From: Acanthopleura granulata
Lineage: Eukaryota > Mollusca > Polyplacophora > Chitonida > Chitonidae
Length of the DNA: 64,000 nucleotides
Assembly (NCBI GenBank): GCA_016165875.1
Contig: JABBOT010000002.1
Location: forward strand, 35,739,868-35,803,867
Reading direction: 5' to 3'
The position numbers and the translations under genes were made by a program. The notes beneath the pieces are model-generated. The model was not told the origin of the DNA. It searched no databases and was given only the letters and a program-made list of their open reading frames with translations. Shown here piece by piece: positions 34,716-47,239 of this stretch (the stretch's first letter is position 1; each line of letters starts with the position of its first letter).

Positions 34716-36260
34716 TTCAAGAAACGTAACCTTACGAACAAATAACAGAAATCAGAAAATCTGAGAATTCTAGTCATATCCATACAGTTTAGCGCTTTTG
34801 CTATTTTAGTAAAGTCACCATTTTACAGATTTATAAGCACATTTGCCTTGAATCTAAAGTATATTGTGGGGCAGAGAATGGTATGCTTATAGACAGTATC
34901 CTAGCTAGGCAGCTAGAGAACGTCATCATCAGAATATGTGAGTAATATAAGGCAGCATTAGACAACAATCTTATTTTATATAAGAACCTATCTTTCCCTT
35001 CGTAATTTCTGTCTCTCCATTTCTTAAAATATCTTTGTGTGCAGTAGTCTAGAATATTTTAGGTTCGATCAAAACCTTGAGCACGGGGTCCACCTGTGGA
35101 AATTCGCTAATTAATGGCGTTATAACAATACCCTAGCCACTAGTGTCTCCGCAGAGGTTCTGGGAGCTGGTAACTAGCAGTACCCCCGTGCCCCCCTCCC
35201 CCCCAATCTTGTCATGCACGCGCCGACATAATTGTTATTCTCGTCCAAGGTATACCAGCCAGTTTCTGGCTCTGCAACATCGACAGCTGACTCGATCAGA
35301 GTGCATCTGTCATATTAACACATGGATTTCTCGTGATTACTCCAAACCATTCACAGTTAGCCGGGTTTGCAATAAACCAAGGACGTTAAATGACATATGC
35401 TGGCAATTAGTAGAAACTTGTTGTTCTGGCAGCGCGGCTACGGACTTGTATTGACACTCGTGTTGATAGCAGAGATTGCCAATAAACAGCCTTTTCCTCA
35501 GGTTTAAATTATGCCATAAAACGTTAGATATGAAAGTAACCTTGTCCTTCATTCACTTTTTGTCGGCTACATCTCAGATTACATTATTCGCCTCCAGCAT
35601 ACGATCATTTTCACAGTATCATAAACATTCCCCTCGTAACAAAAAAAATAGAAATCCACTCAGTCCGAGCTTTATATAGTACATTATTGAAGTCAAAATT
35701 CAAAATGTTTATACATATTTGTACACCTTGCAGAGATTACAATTTTTGGCGAATTACACATATACCTCTCTGATAAAGATATCATTGATGTGAAGAGTGA
35801 CTTGCCGCCTACTGGCTATCATAATCCTTCGCCACATCCCTTAGCAAAGGATTCTACTGTGGTTTGATAGGCTCGGTGATATTGTGGCTTTATGTCTCGG
35901 GGAACATTTGAATTATATTCATGGCGACACTCTTGTAAGGTTGGTAAATAACGAATCAAAAGTAATGCAATACAGACTTGGTTTATACCAATAATTATCA
36001 TTTATGTGTTAAGTCATGTCTTCGAAGTTTGGCGTTCTGTACTGTGTTCTGGCGTTATAAGTTACTTCCCTTGTGAAGACTAAATGGTCATATTTTCATC
36101 TACATGTTTATTTCAAGCGTATAAATATTGCCATTAATTCTTTTGGATTTTTAGCAACGTATTTAGATTTTGTCAGTCTTTATACAAATCTGATAAATGT
36201 CAGACATTAATATCTCTCTTTGACCACTTACAGGGCTTGTTCTCCCACTAGGATTCGTAG
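34716..36260. other. 5' flank of the PKG gene, upstream part
   Basis: AT-rich and without a recognised gene. It becomes GC- and CpG-richer after about 36240, consistent with a promoter or first-exon region. Confidence 0.45.
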
Positions 36261-36264
36261 TATT

Positions 36265-36403
36265 GTTCCGTGGATACGGAAACCCATCTACCACAGAAAT
36301 CCGGGCAGTTGCCATAGAAACCGAACGCGTCTGATCAATGCTTCAGCATGGCCGATAATTAGGGCCAAATTAACCTATCACGTGAGAGCGCGCGAGTGAC
36401 GTA
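36265..36403 (+). promoter_or_regulatory. PKG promoter-proximal motif cluster
   Basis: In order: an inverted-repeat GTTCCGTGGATACGGAAAC (36265-36283), an X-box GTTGCCATAGAAAC (36308-36321) matching the nematode consensus RYYNYYWTRRNRAC at every position, an E-box CACGTG (36379-36384) and a CRE-like TGACGTA (36397-36403). All lie within 160 bp of the first ATG. The transcription start is not known, and binding is inferred only from motif match. Confidence 0.5.
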
Positions 36404-36421
36404 GCCATCTATCGAAGAACC

Positions 36422-36930
36422 ATGCCTCCTCCCAGCAATAAAGTACCTTTACATGCGAAGGCCACGCCACACACAGTCCGCTCCACACCGCAGCGGAAAA
36501 CGATCAGCGGCGCGGTCGGGGCCAGCCCGAGAGGGAAAATGGGTAATGGAGCGAGCGCCACCCAGATAGTGGTGGACGGCGAAACACTGGACATAGTCAA
36601 AATCAAAATGTTGATTCCTGAGCTTCGAAAGGAACTGAAACAAAAGGATGCCGAGATCCAGCGTTGTGAGTTTGAAATACAAGACGTTAAGCACAAAATG
36701 GTACAGCGGAATGTGGAGGTTACTCGACTACAAGAGGAAGTCCGCAAACTTAAATCGGTGTTGCAAGCAACAGTGCATAAAGATGGCAAACCGGATATTC
36801 TGGCTACCATTCACGAGGATGCTATTATGGCCGGACAGGAAGCCCGCATGAAGAAACAGGGGGTGTCTGGAGAGAGCTCTACGTCAGCACAGAGTTCAGT
36901 GGAACTTAAGCGATTTGAAAAGGATTTCAG
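36422..36930 (+). CDS. PRKG: cGMP-dependent protein kinase, first coding exon
   Basis: Encodes residues 1-169 plus two bases of codon 170. Met1 opens a basic, Ser/Pro/Thr-rich extension. Met40 (36539, strong context with A at -3 and G at +4) begins MGNGAS, a match to the N-myristoylation pattern MGxxxS and similar to the MGNGS start I recall for mammalian PRKG2. Residues about 60-116 form a heptad-rich coiled coil, the PKG dimerisation helix. Residues 142-150 (RMKKQGVSG) are the pseudosubstrate-type autoinhibitory segment, comparable to RAQGISAEP of PRKG1. The exon ends at AATTTCAG-like GATTTCAG with donor GTAAGT, in phase 2, and joins 47073 to give DFRSKHLIKDAI. PKG phosphorylates Ser/Thr targets in response to cGMP. 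A membrane or cytosolic form would depend on which Met is used. Confidence 0.95.
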
Positions 36931-39900
36931 GTAAGTGTAACCATCGTAAATGGTTATCATCGTATATATATGGCTTCATTTGTTAACGATTGCATGCGTT
37001 GACAGCACTATTCCTCTGATACTTCGATGTGGACAAATCTCTGCTTCCATCTGCATATCATGTAATCTATACTCACCCACCGATCCTCCCACACCCCATC
37101 CCCTAACCCAGACAAGCACATATCTGTGAGTTGGCTTACCTAGTACAGATGCTGTTATTCGCTCCTACGGTGCTGCGGAAATATATTCCTACCACCGATT
37201 GCTCCACTGTTTGCGACGGAAAGAAAAATCGAACATTGATCAATTACTATATGCATCACTTGGAATATTCCTCAAATGCTGTTTGTTGTTGTTGTATGTA
37301 ACATATCTGATATGTGGTAGAACACTTCCCCGGAGGCCTGATATTCATTACTGGTTAGCCCGGCAGATGCGCTCAGCAGCCCCGTTCTTGTCCATGGTAA
37401 ACATGAATTTGACTTTCAAATGACATGACTGAGCTCTTCTAATACATATTACATTAAGACAGACACACCAAGCAGGACTGTGTTCTTGGTATCAGATTTA
37501 CTTTCAGCGCCTCCAGCCTCTTGCCATTAGTGTTGACAAGGACAATGTGTAATTAGATGTATCCGGTAGATAAAACGGCCTCTGTTGACTTCGGGTAGTT
37601 GGGTAGTTCTCCACGGGGACTGGAGGTGTGTCATTATTATCTGTGATACATGCAATTATACTCTAATTAAGGTGTGATTATTTATACCGGTATATGCTGA
37701 ATACGTGTGTGTGCGCACAGTAGATTAGCAGGGTGTGAGAGTGCGTCATGGGCATGTCTTTGCGTTTTGTCTTTTGCTTTTTCACTGCGTGCCAGTTGCA
37801 CCTGGCCAGCAACACTAACCTGCGACATGTCATCATTGTGTAGTGCAATTTGGAGATTACATCATTGGATCACAAGTCACTCGGGGAACTACAGACAGCA
37901 CTGATTAATAGACTCTGAGCATACCCCAAAGACCAGAGGCTAAAACTCCCTCTTCCAGAAGCACTAAGCACAATACCGTGAAAGTTCAGTTCACCACCAA
38001 AACAGGCAAGATACTTGGGAATAGTTTTAATTGACAGTAGCCCTTAGGTAACGATGATTTTCACTTTACTGAAATTCGTGGAACTTTTGCAGTGAAAGAA
38101 GTGGATATATACACAGTGTAGCGGATCATCCATGGATGGCCACATCGTATGAATTTGAATCTCATAATCACAATACCCGCTAGGTTCGCCTTTACAATGA
38201 CTGCTTCTCAAGTGGTACGTGTTCTTATAAAGGCTTGGTTTATGTCAACATTCAGCCGAGTGTAAAAATGAAATGCAGATCCGAGAGGAGAAGCTAAGTG
38301 CTTTCAGATACATGGGTTTCACTGCTGTTCGGTTTCATTGATCTTTATGCTTTGCAAGGAAGAACATGAAAAATGACCATTATATTTACTTTCACTGGTT
38401 AAATAGACTGACAATCGAATAAAAAAAAAAGAAATCTTGGTTGTTGCAACACATGGACATTCGATTGTATATACAGGCTGAACTGAAAGAGCTGGATCAA
38501 CTGTATTGGTCGTTGTGTACTCTTCACCTGGTGTGAAACCTCAGGCAATAAAATCTGATGTTTGGTGATGAATCTGGATTCCGCAAAACCTTGGATGCTA
38601 ATTTGGTATTTTACCTGGATGAACATGACTAGTATATGGTTAGAGTTGAAATTGACTAGAGCACGATAAGGTAGCGTCTGATTTAATACTTTAATACTTC
38701 AATAATTCTCGACATTCCAGCTTGTGAATATGTGGTAATACCTTCTGCATGTCATATGCTGCAACTGATGGAAGCGCTGTGTTCTCCCCATGCTTCGCCG
38801 GCTGTAGATTTGCCGTTTTACAACCATGACTTAAAAAAATCGTACATAACTTAGGATACTAGAGGATAGTGAGAGCTCAGCTAGATTACCCGACACAGTG
38901 AGTGTATTCAGACGGTATCAGGCCATTGCGCACACAGATCAGACTTCTGAATGGCGACATTCCATTAATCCTGCATGTCACTAATGTTACCAGCCTAACG
39001 ATAAGCTTTGAATTACTCAGCCTTGGGACTCGACAGCATCAGACGAAGATTTCAACTAGCAATGTTTAGCTGTAGATTAGAATGTTGGACGTGACAAGGC
39101 CTTGTCTCAAGAGCGAGGTCACATAGTCCACTAATAACATTTGTCTGGCACTTGGAATGCTGACTTGTGCTATGAATTTGCCAACAGTTCAGTGGTAGAA
39201 ATTCTGTACCAGCTCCATTCATTGTAATATTTCCATAATGAGTAGACGGTTTACAGGAAACTTTATCTTCAAACATTGGTCTATTTCCTTCTCTGAGCGT
39301 CGTAGTTTCATATTTCTTCTAACCTAATGTCATTACTTCCCCTAATTTCCCCCAGAAGGGACTAAATCTATTGTCCGTGTATAAGTAGAAGAATGGTAAT
39401 GTAGGAGTTCCACTGTCTGGACTAATTGGAGCCTATCCACGTGAGATAGAACTGAGGTCGAGACGTCGACGCCACCAGGTTTCACACAGTTGTTCTCTAG
39501 ATTGGCCGGATGCAACCCTTCAGGTAGAATACCTAAATGCGCCGAGCTTTGCTGTTTTCACTTCCGTTTATCGATGGAAAAAAAAACAAAGTTGTCAATA
39601 GAGCTTTTTTCAGGTTTATTTTTCCCTTTCGTGGTTAAACAGTTGTGTTGGCCTTATTGAATATCTTTCATCCATGTCGCCGAATGAGCTGCCCCAAATG
39701 AGTCCTCGTCAAACAGATCGACCATCGACCGAGAATGTTCCTCGTTTGATGGTTAAACAAGCTACATAGATATCGTCGGAACACACGTTACGAGTGACAA
39801 TAAAAGTAGCTGTCCACAGATTCCCTGGAAACATCGGTTTTACTTTGGCCATTGCTAAATGTAACACAGATATATGTACACCGTGCTCATGTATGTAAGC

Positions 39901-42900
39901 CATGGTTGTATATGGGGGGGGGGGTCTTCACTTAAACAGACAGGCGGTGTTTTTAGGCCTTTGGCAGGAAATCTAAACATCCATCACTTAAGCAGACATT
40001 CCCTCCTCCCCCCACCTTTACTCAAACATTTTCTTTTCCCAACAGCATAATGCGCGAAGCACTTCAGTACCTGTATGGTAATAATAGTTTGGTGTTGTAG
40101 TAATTATGAAATGCATAATCTGCACCCCTTGGTCGATATATGTAAAACAGTCGGTCTCCAGAGCATTCTACCCAAGTACAGACTGAATTTAAGTATCTGG
40201 TTTGTAGTCACAAAATACCGGACTAATCCTGGGATACGCCGGGAAACAAGGGAGGTTAACGCATGCAGAGTTTATATCAATCTAATGTATGATCTCACTA
40301 GGAAATTCTTCGCGCTTCACTTAGTTTATGATCGTTATGTAGTTAACAATGGCAATTTGTTTCCTAGCATGGCAGATAAATTATCGCATGGAGATAAGCG
40401 AAGCACTTGCAAAACCTGATACTCAATAAACACCGTGTTGGTTTTATATTATCCGTGGGCTCTTTGGAGACTGCAGTCAACGATATTTCCATATATAATA
40501 ATCCAAACGACATATCATTACTCTAAGTTGTGTTACCATGAATTGGCCACGATCGCCGAGCAGGATGTACAGGGCAAATGCTGGGCAAACATTCTCGTGT
40601 TCGACATTAATGCCCCTGTGGTCCTTGATTCCATTTTTATTTAAAGCCTCAAGCGTGAACTGTGTTTAGAATGAGCTGCCGTGATGACATACACGCGAAG
40701 ACCGGCCAGATTAGATTGGCTAACTCAGTTTCCAGGCTTGTGGCCACTAGGACAAATCCCATCTTAACGCGGGCACTCACGCGCGAATACGATTTTATTA
40801 TAATGCTGGAATGTTTCGATCCCGGAAACATTCTGTGGATGTATAACTGAAAAACTGTAGGACGACTGTTTGTGAGAACCACAAACAAACCATTGTGTCG
40901 TAAATAAGAGATTTACATGATGATATTTCTACGTAACTGCTGGGCTGCTGAATTACTGGTTAGAATAATAGATGACATAAAGATGACATGTTAAAAATTT
41001 CAGAGCACACACACTTGAGTATCTGCTGGCAACGATCTTCAATGAACTTGCCTTCATGTCCAGAAGCATCTGCTCGCCTTGTATCCTATGAGCCCACAAG
41101 CCCCACCTAGACTGCTAACTTGTGTTTTGCATAATGGTTCTATCACTGTGGCTCTTTCTGGGCTAATGGATATGCGTGATATGCTTACAGTCGATGTGTT
41201 TTGGTGCATCCTTTAAGCCCTGTACTTGTAAATAACAGAACACTGTCACTCGGGACACTGCGGTAATTTAGGGGTCTGTGGGATTGGGATGGACTGCCGG
41301 TTATCAGGCAGCGGGACTCGTCTTCTGCAGAAATGTTCCACATGGATAACACTGATGTCAAGGGTGTTTGTATTCCTGTAAACGATCACTCAGTAAAACT
41401 CCACAGATCTTACATAAACTGTTAGAGGCCCTAATTGCCATTACCTCAGCCTTTCAGTGCCACTCTATTACAGCTCCCCGATCCCTCTAGCCACTGCACC
41501 ATCCGGACTCAATTCTATCACTTTGGGGTCCTGTATTCACCACATAGGTTACCGGTCAATTGATGTCCAATAATGCAGTTTTTAGAGAGTGTGTCTGTCC
41601 TAGATGCGACTCTAGCAGGCAAATGGGCGATGTAATAGCGGTGGGCAAACACTACTCTCTGAAGCACTATCTCACACCAACAGGAAATGAACTCCGGATA
41701 TCTTCCTGGAAAACCATTTGGTCCCCGGCAAGATTTTTCTTCTTAATTGCAGCAGCGTAGGAAGCCGGCTAACATCCCGTATTATCTCACCTCTATTTAG
41801 CCTAATAATGTAAAGAAAGTTGTACCATGAAAACAGACCTGACCTGAAAGCCTCGAAGTCCCTCTTCCTGATTCATTGCCTTACCATAAAAATCCTTTCT
41901 TTGCACGGTCAACGTGTGGTTAAGGGAATCAGGTTCAGTTATATTTGGGAAAATAAGCCATCTGGAGAGAGGATAAACAACGCTATATGGTTACAGATAC
42001 ATGCTGTCGGTACTTGCTGGACAGGCCAATCCTCCGAGGACACCAGAGCTTATTACATTGCTACAAGAGATAGGCAGGGACGCCGCCTACCTTCTGAACT
42101 ATAGTATGCCCGTAGGAACCAGGCAGTGGGCCACACGAAGAATTATATATTGGATGCCAAGGGTAACGACTTGGGATTTACATCGGGATTAAGAGTGCAA
42201 TCGATTTAATTCTGAAATGTGTTTATCTTGATCTGGTGAAAACCGAAAGAAGGACAGACCGATAGAATCTACCCATAGGGCCCGTGCATGGTGAATTAAC
42301 GATTTAACTTTAACGAATATTTATATGTGCCATACTGTTATCCACACCAGGTGTTTAAGTCTTACTTTCACTGACAGCTTTATGTACTACATGGAATTCT
42401 GATCTGGAATTCCGAAAATCTCCTCAAAGGCCTGTGACACATATCTGAATTAAACAGATTTAACCGTCAGTCGTGGCGCCTTAATGGCTATCTTTCCGGA
42501 CCTGGACTTATAATTTGTTTTCACCTTAGGCTGAAATTTTGTCTAAAGTATTTTTGTTTGGCTCGACCAAAAGTATGCCTCTGGCGCCTGCAGGCTTAAG
42601 CCTGTTAATATTTAATACGGACGGGTCACGCACTTTTTTGTATCACTCTCTAGCATTCACCGAAGAGTTCCGACACCACACACTTAACCAGAAATGCTTC
42701 TGCGGACTCTAAAAAACCGTGTATGTTAGGTTAAGTGGATAGTGTATATAATTAAATTGGGGTATGTAGGTTCGCTCTCAGCGTCAGAGCTTGATGGGTT
42801 GGTTATGTAATCTGGTCTTGCAGCGAGCTGCTGATGGAACTTGTGTTTCCCATCCAAACTCAGGCTTAGCGTGCAGCTGAAACCCAGACCCTTGAAGCAG

Positions 42901-44932
42901 TTTCTCCGCTTTAACATAAACCAAGCACACCCTTGAGTCCGGGCAAGGCGACAGATCTGAAGTGGTAACCAGAACGGCTTAACACACGTTATACAAATCT
43001 GACCAATGTTAAGGTAATTTACAGTGTGTCGGACCAGTCATAGTAGGGATCAGTGCATTGGACATGTCCGTGTGATAGAAGTGTCTCGCCTTGACGGATT
43101 TACACTGACAAAGCGACAGAGACCGGGCAGAGCTGTAATCAGTAACCGTCAGGCTTGTTCACTGATCTCATCCGAGCCCTCTTCCTGGAGCCTCCGCCGG
43201 GACGGATTCAAATCGAATCAACAAAATCATAAGATTAACATCGAGTCCTTTTTACACGTCGGCGCTTTAAGTTTCACATTGATCCTTGCAAACTATTGGC
43301 TGCGGTGTCGACCAAGCTTCTTCCCCTTGTCGACATCTTGGGAGAGGTCTTTTGATTCAGCAGGACGCCACGGTGTAATAAATGCATGACCCGATGGTGT
43401 CGCTCCCTGGGGAACATTAGTTCTTACCGTTATGTTACCTTGACATATGTCTGTTTTTGCAAGTACATAATAAGACCATCTCGATTTCGTCTTAGTCCTG
43501 TGCATGTATGTATGTTTTCGCGTCAAGCGACTGGTTTTGAGACGGTAACTTTAGGAGAAATCAGCACCTTGGTTATCGCTTACTGTGCTCTTCCGTAAAC
43601 AGCATTATGCTAGTGTAATTCAATGCAGGGTTATCTGAAAGCTTAAATGCTTTTTTGAAATGGTTGCAAATAAATGCGGCAAGTGATTGTGAGTGGCCGG
43701 GCTGCGTGTTGGATTTCACAGGCGATCAATAACTGTAAGTTCCGGACCCCTTTATGAGGGTGACAAAAATGAACCATTCCAAGCTCAAATCTGAATTCCT
43801 GTTACCAACAATACGAGGAAGCTGCAATGGTTTACTGGAATAATCTGAAATCGGAGACCCGCTAACATGATTCGACGATACTTTATTAATTTCTGGGTCA
43901 TCGCATGATTCAGGTACACTTTTATTGTGTTATCTGTCACCGCAGAATATAAAGAGGTGGAGCAATATTTCTGTAATTTAGAGGTTCATTATGCTAGTGT
44001 TGTATTCTCATGCTTGCCCATAGTAAGGACTAACAAAAATAGTCCATCTAAATGGACTTAGCGTGTTATTTTAAAATTCTGACATTCATGACCACACTGA
44101 GTCCATAAAGATAAAGTAAGAAATTACTCAACAGATTTTAGAGGTAATGGAAAGACACAAAGAGTGTTTTAGACGAATGAATCAGATCAGTACACAAATC
44201 GTGTACCTTTCGATTTCACAAGTTGTCGGATTGTTTATCAAAGTATGTTGTTCAGTTGCACTTTGAATGGAACTTGTATCCATCGTGTTACATGATCACT
44301 ATACTTGGCCGGTTTTAGCGGAATCCTACTCACTTTTGAAACTGAGCGCCCATAATTATGGACACTGTGTCCATATTTACCAGTTGAAGGGAACTGTACT
44401 CATTGTAAAATTTACGAAAGTTAGAGTGCAGGCGCTTGATGGAATCTGCTTGACTCGCCAGATTTTGTGGGAATAACTCGCAACGTACATAGAAATCGTC
44501 ACACAACATAAAGGACCTAATAAATCCCACAATGCCTTTGGTGCATTGCTACCCACGTGAGGGATATTGAACACCTGGTGCAGAGGTCAGAATTTCTTTG
44601 TATGAATAATGCCGTTTGAGCCTTGATGTGATATACGTTTACGTCACCACAGGGTAAATAAGAGGCTGGATATTTTACATCATACATCATTAGTCGAAGA
44701 TTCCAACATCTGAAGCACATTGAACCGAAGAGACCCCCGAAATTTTGCTTCTGTTCAAAGTAGAGTAATCATTAAGAATAAATAAGAAATTACAAACGTA
44801 AATAACAAAGGTGATTTTACGCCGAGTAGGTACCCTATAGATACCTTCCAGATAAAGATACACTGGAGTCTATCTATATACCAAGGAAAAATAGACAGCT
44901 TTGGTGATTTAATGATGTAAGGCATTCTTGTA
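36931..44932. other. PKG intron 1, left part
   Basis: Begins with consensus donor GTAAGTG. About 8 kb of AT-rich sequence with no recognised exon or mobile element. A poly-G run lies near 39916 and several unrecognised short frames occur. An alternative first exon cannot be excluded. Confidence 0.5.
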
Positions 44933-44933
44933 T

Positions 44934-44964
<31 letters not shown>

Positions 44965-45212
44965 TCTGATTGATGTTTTACGCCGTACTCAAGAATATTT
45001 CACTAACACGACGGCGGGTAGCATTATGGTGGGAGGAAACCGGCCAGAGCCCCGGGGGAAACCCACAACCATCCGCTGGCGCACCTTCCCACGTTCTTCC
45101 GGAGAGGAAACCAACGTGCTGGACTTGAGCTTGTTTGTGTTGGAAGCGGGGGGGGGCGCTTCTGGGTCATTACGCTGCGCCAACTTACTGATCCAGGGAG
45201 GCACCCGGCACC
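44933..45212 (-). mobile_element. tRNA-derived SINE, family B, near full length
   Basis: The best-preserved copy. The tail lies left as (TTTA)n, then ATGTTTTACGCCGTACTCAA, ACGACGGCGGGTAGCATTAT, GGTGGGAGGAAACCGGCCAG, GGAGAGGAAACCAACGTGCT, GGACTTGAGCTTGTTTGTGT and the head near TTACGCTGCGCCAACTTACT. It is inverted relative to PKG transcription and sits in intron 1. Confidence 0.93.
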
Positions 45213-46580
45213 CCTGTATGAGACCGGTATATATGACATTCACCATTGGCTCTGCAGCAGCTTCACTGATATTTCTGACATACCAACAGAGACTGCTAAA
45301 GAGATTTGATAAAGCAAATTAATAAACTGTTTATATCGTGATAAAATCCTGTAGATATATTTTAAAGCATTTGCAATGTCCGAGTTAAAATAAAGAAAAC
45401 CATATTTATGACTTGTAGATTTTCTTTAAGCCGCCACTCACACAGAAGATATCAGTATGCAGCAGTGGTAACATTGATATTACACTAAGTGACAACCTAG
45501 ACTGTACGGCCAGACTCGGTAAAAGGCGTGTATGCAGAGTTCTCGTTTATACAAGATCGAATTTAAGTGATAGGTTCTCTTGTGTCTGAGTTTAATCGTA
45601 TTAAAAGCCCAGCCCTGATCTAACGTATCAGTAAATTAGCAAACCGAAGGAGAGATAGCACTTTTTTATTTGTCTTGAACTTGTTTTCTTTAATTTTCGT
45701 AATGGCCACGGAAAGTGTACGATGAGAGGCTAGCAGAAGCTATAGAAAAACTCTCTTTTTTCCTGAGAAATGAAAATTGTTGCTCAGAAGAGAACGCATG
45801 TGTTGTCACTACTGCTTTTTTAGTACTCAGTATAGAGCAAGGTCAAATCTCTAACCATAAGCAATCATATGTTTATCATCTGTTTACTACGTCGTTCGCA
45901 CCAGACGGCGAGTAGCTGGTTCGAGTAGGCCTGTCGGTCATTGGTGAGACTAATTAATGCCACCAGAAGACTGGATTGCCTTTTTTTCTTGGTGCTGTCA
46001 ATAGGGACCCTTTCCCTCTCACTCCTTTAGAGAGTTCAACATTAACCCGAAGCCTCGAAATCAATTTAACTGGTGGGTGTTCAATTGGCCTGTGTACAGC
46101 TGTATGCTGGGACTGGGCAGCCTTAGAGTTCCGGACCGGCCGTCAACGCAGCCGACTTGATTAGGCCGGAGTGCCGACACGAGGAACGCCCGTAACAACT
46201 AATTCAGACATCGCTCGGACAAGTCCTGTGGAAAAGGTAGTTCCTTAACAGACAGGCAAATGTAAAAACAGCACTTTGTGACAAAGCCAGAGGATGGGCA
46301 AGAAATTAGTAGCATGTCACTCGCAGTTGTTAATGAGCTCTCGTAAGTGCAGTTAACTAGTCTGGGGTAATTTGCAATACGTTCGGTATACTGATCTGCC
46401 ATAATAAACTGATCAATGACACCAGTAGGCCACGACATCCTAAAGGGAACTATCAAAGAAAGATGAAGACAGAATTAAAAGATATAAAGAAGAAATTAGC
46501 CACATGTCAAGGTGGGTTAACAACCTGCATTGTAAGTAGAAAGGCAATTAGTCTTGGAGGATTGATCTGAAAAACTGAGG
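45213..46580. other. PKG intron 1, right part
   Basis: No exon or repeat recognised between the SINE and the 71-bp array. Confidence 0.45.
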
Positions 46581-46864
46581 CATTTACCTGACAGCCGGTA
46601 CTGCAAGAGGGAAATCAAACAGTTGGATGTTGACAATTATCCCTATTTCATCATTTACCTGACAGCCAATACTGCAGGTGGGAAATCAAACAGTTGGATG
46701 TTGACAATTATCCCTGTTTCATCATTTACCTGACAGCCAATACTGCAAGAGGGAAATCAAACAGTTGGATGTTGACAATTATCCCTGTTTCATCATTTAC
46801 CTGACAGCCAATACTGCAGGTGGGAAATCAAACAGTTGGATGTTGACAATTATCCCTGTTTCAT
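46581..46864. repeat. 71-bp minisatellite, 4 copies with a 142-bp higher order
   Basis: Four exact-length units starting CATTTACCTGACAGCC. Copies 1 and 3 have CTGCAAGAGGG and copies 2 and 4 have CTGCAGGTGGG, so the array probably grew by duplicating a two-unit block. Otherwise only a few changes are seen, all in copy 1. It lies about 210 bp upstream of exon 2. Confidence 0.97.
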
Positions 46865-47072
46865 CATTTATGTTCGTGTGTCTGGGAAAACCATGCTGGG
46901 AGTTGTTATTCAGCTCAGAATAGATTCAGCTCATTAAATCTCTAATGATGGTTTTTAAGTCCTTCTCTTGGCAGCAACAAGAAGAAAAATCAATTCTGGC
47001 AACTTACTGCCCTTTGGCAAACCATCTGTAATCGCTAAAGTCTAATTAATGTTCACTTTGCTCTCTTTACAG

Positions 47073-47239
47073 ATCAAAACATTTAATAAAAGATGCAATT
47101 CTGGATAACGATTTTCTGAAGAAGCTGAACGCCACCCAAGTGCGTGAAATCGTGGACTGTATGTATGAGAGACGTGTAAAGAGATCTCACTTCATTATCA
47201 AAGAGGGCGAGGCCGGTCAGCATCTCTACGTGTCTGCAG
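47073..47239 (+). CDS. PRKG: cGMP-dependent protein kinase, exon 2
   Basis: Acceptor CTCTCTTTACAG and donor CAG/GTAAAT. The 167 bp enter in phase 2 and leave in phase 1. The translation runs from SKHLIKDAILDNDFLKKL through VREIVDCMYERR to EGEAGQHLYVSA. This is the N-terminal helical part and first beta strands of CNB-A, the first cGMP-binding domain. LIKDAI, ILDNDF and IVDCMY are strongly conserved in animal PKGs. The end of this exon is tandemly repeated in the following intron. Confidence 0.96.

Noticed and set aside
45026..45322. 98-codon plus-strand frame in intron 1
   Set aside because: It lies in the inverted SINE and is antisense repeat sequence.
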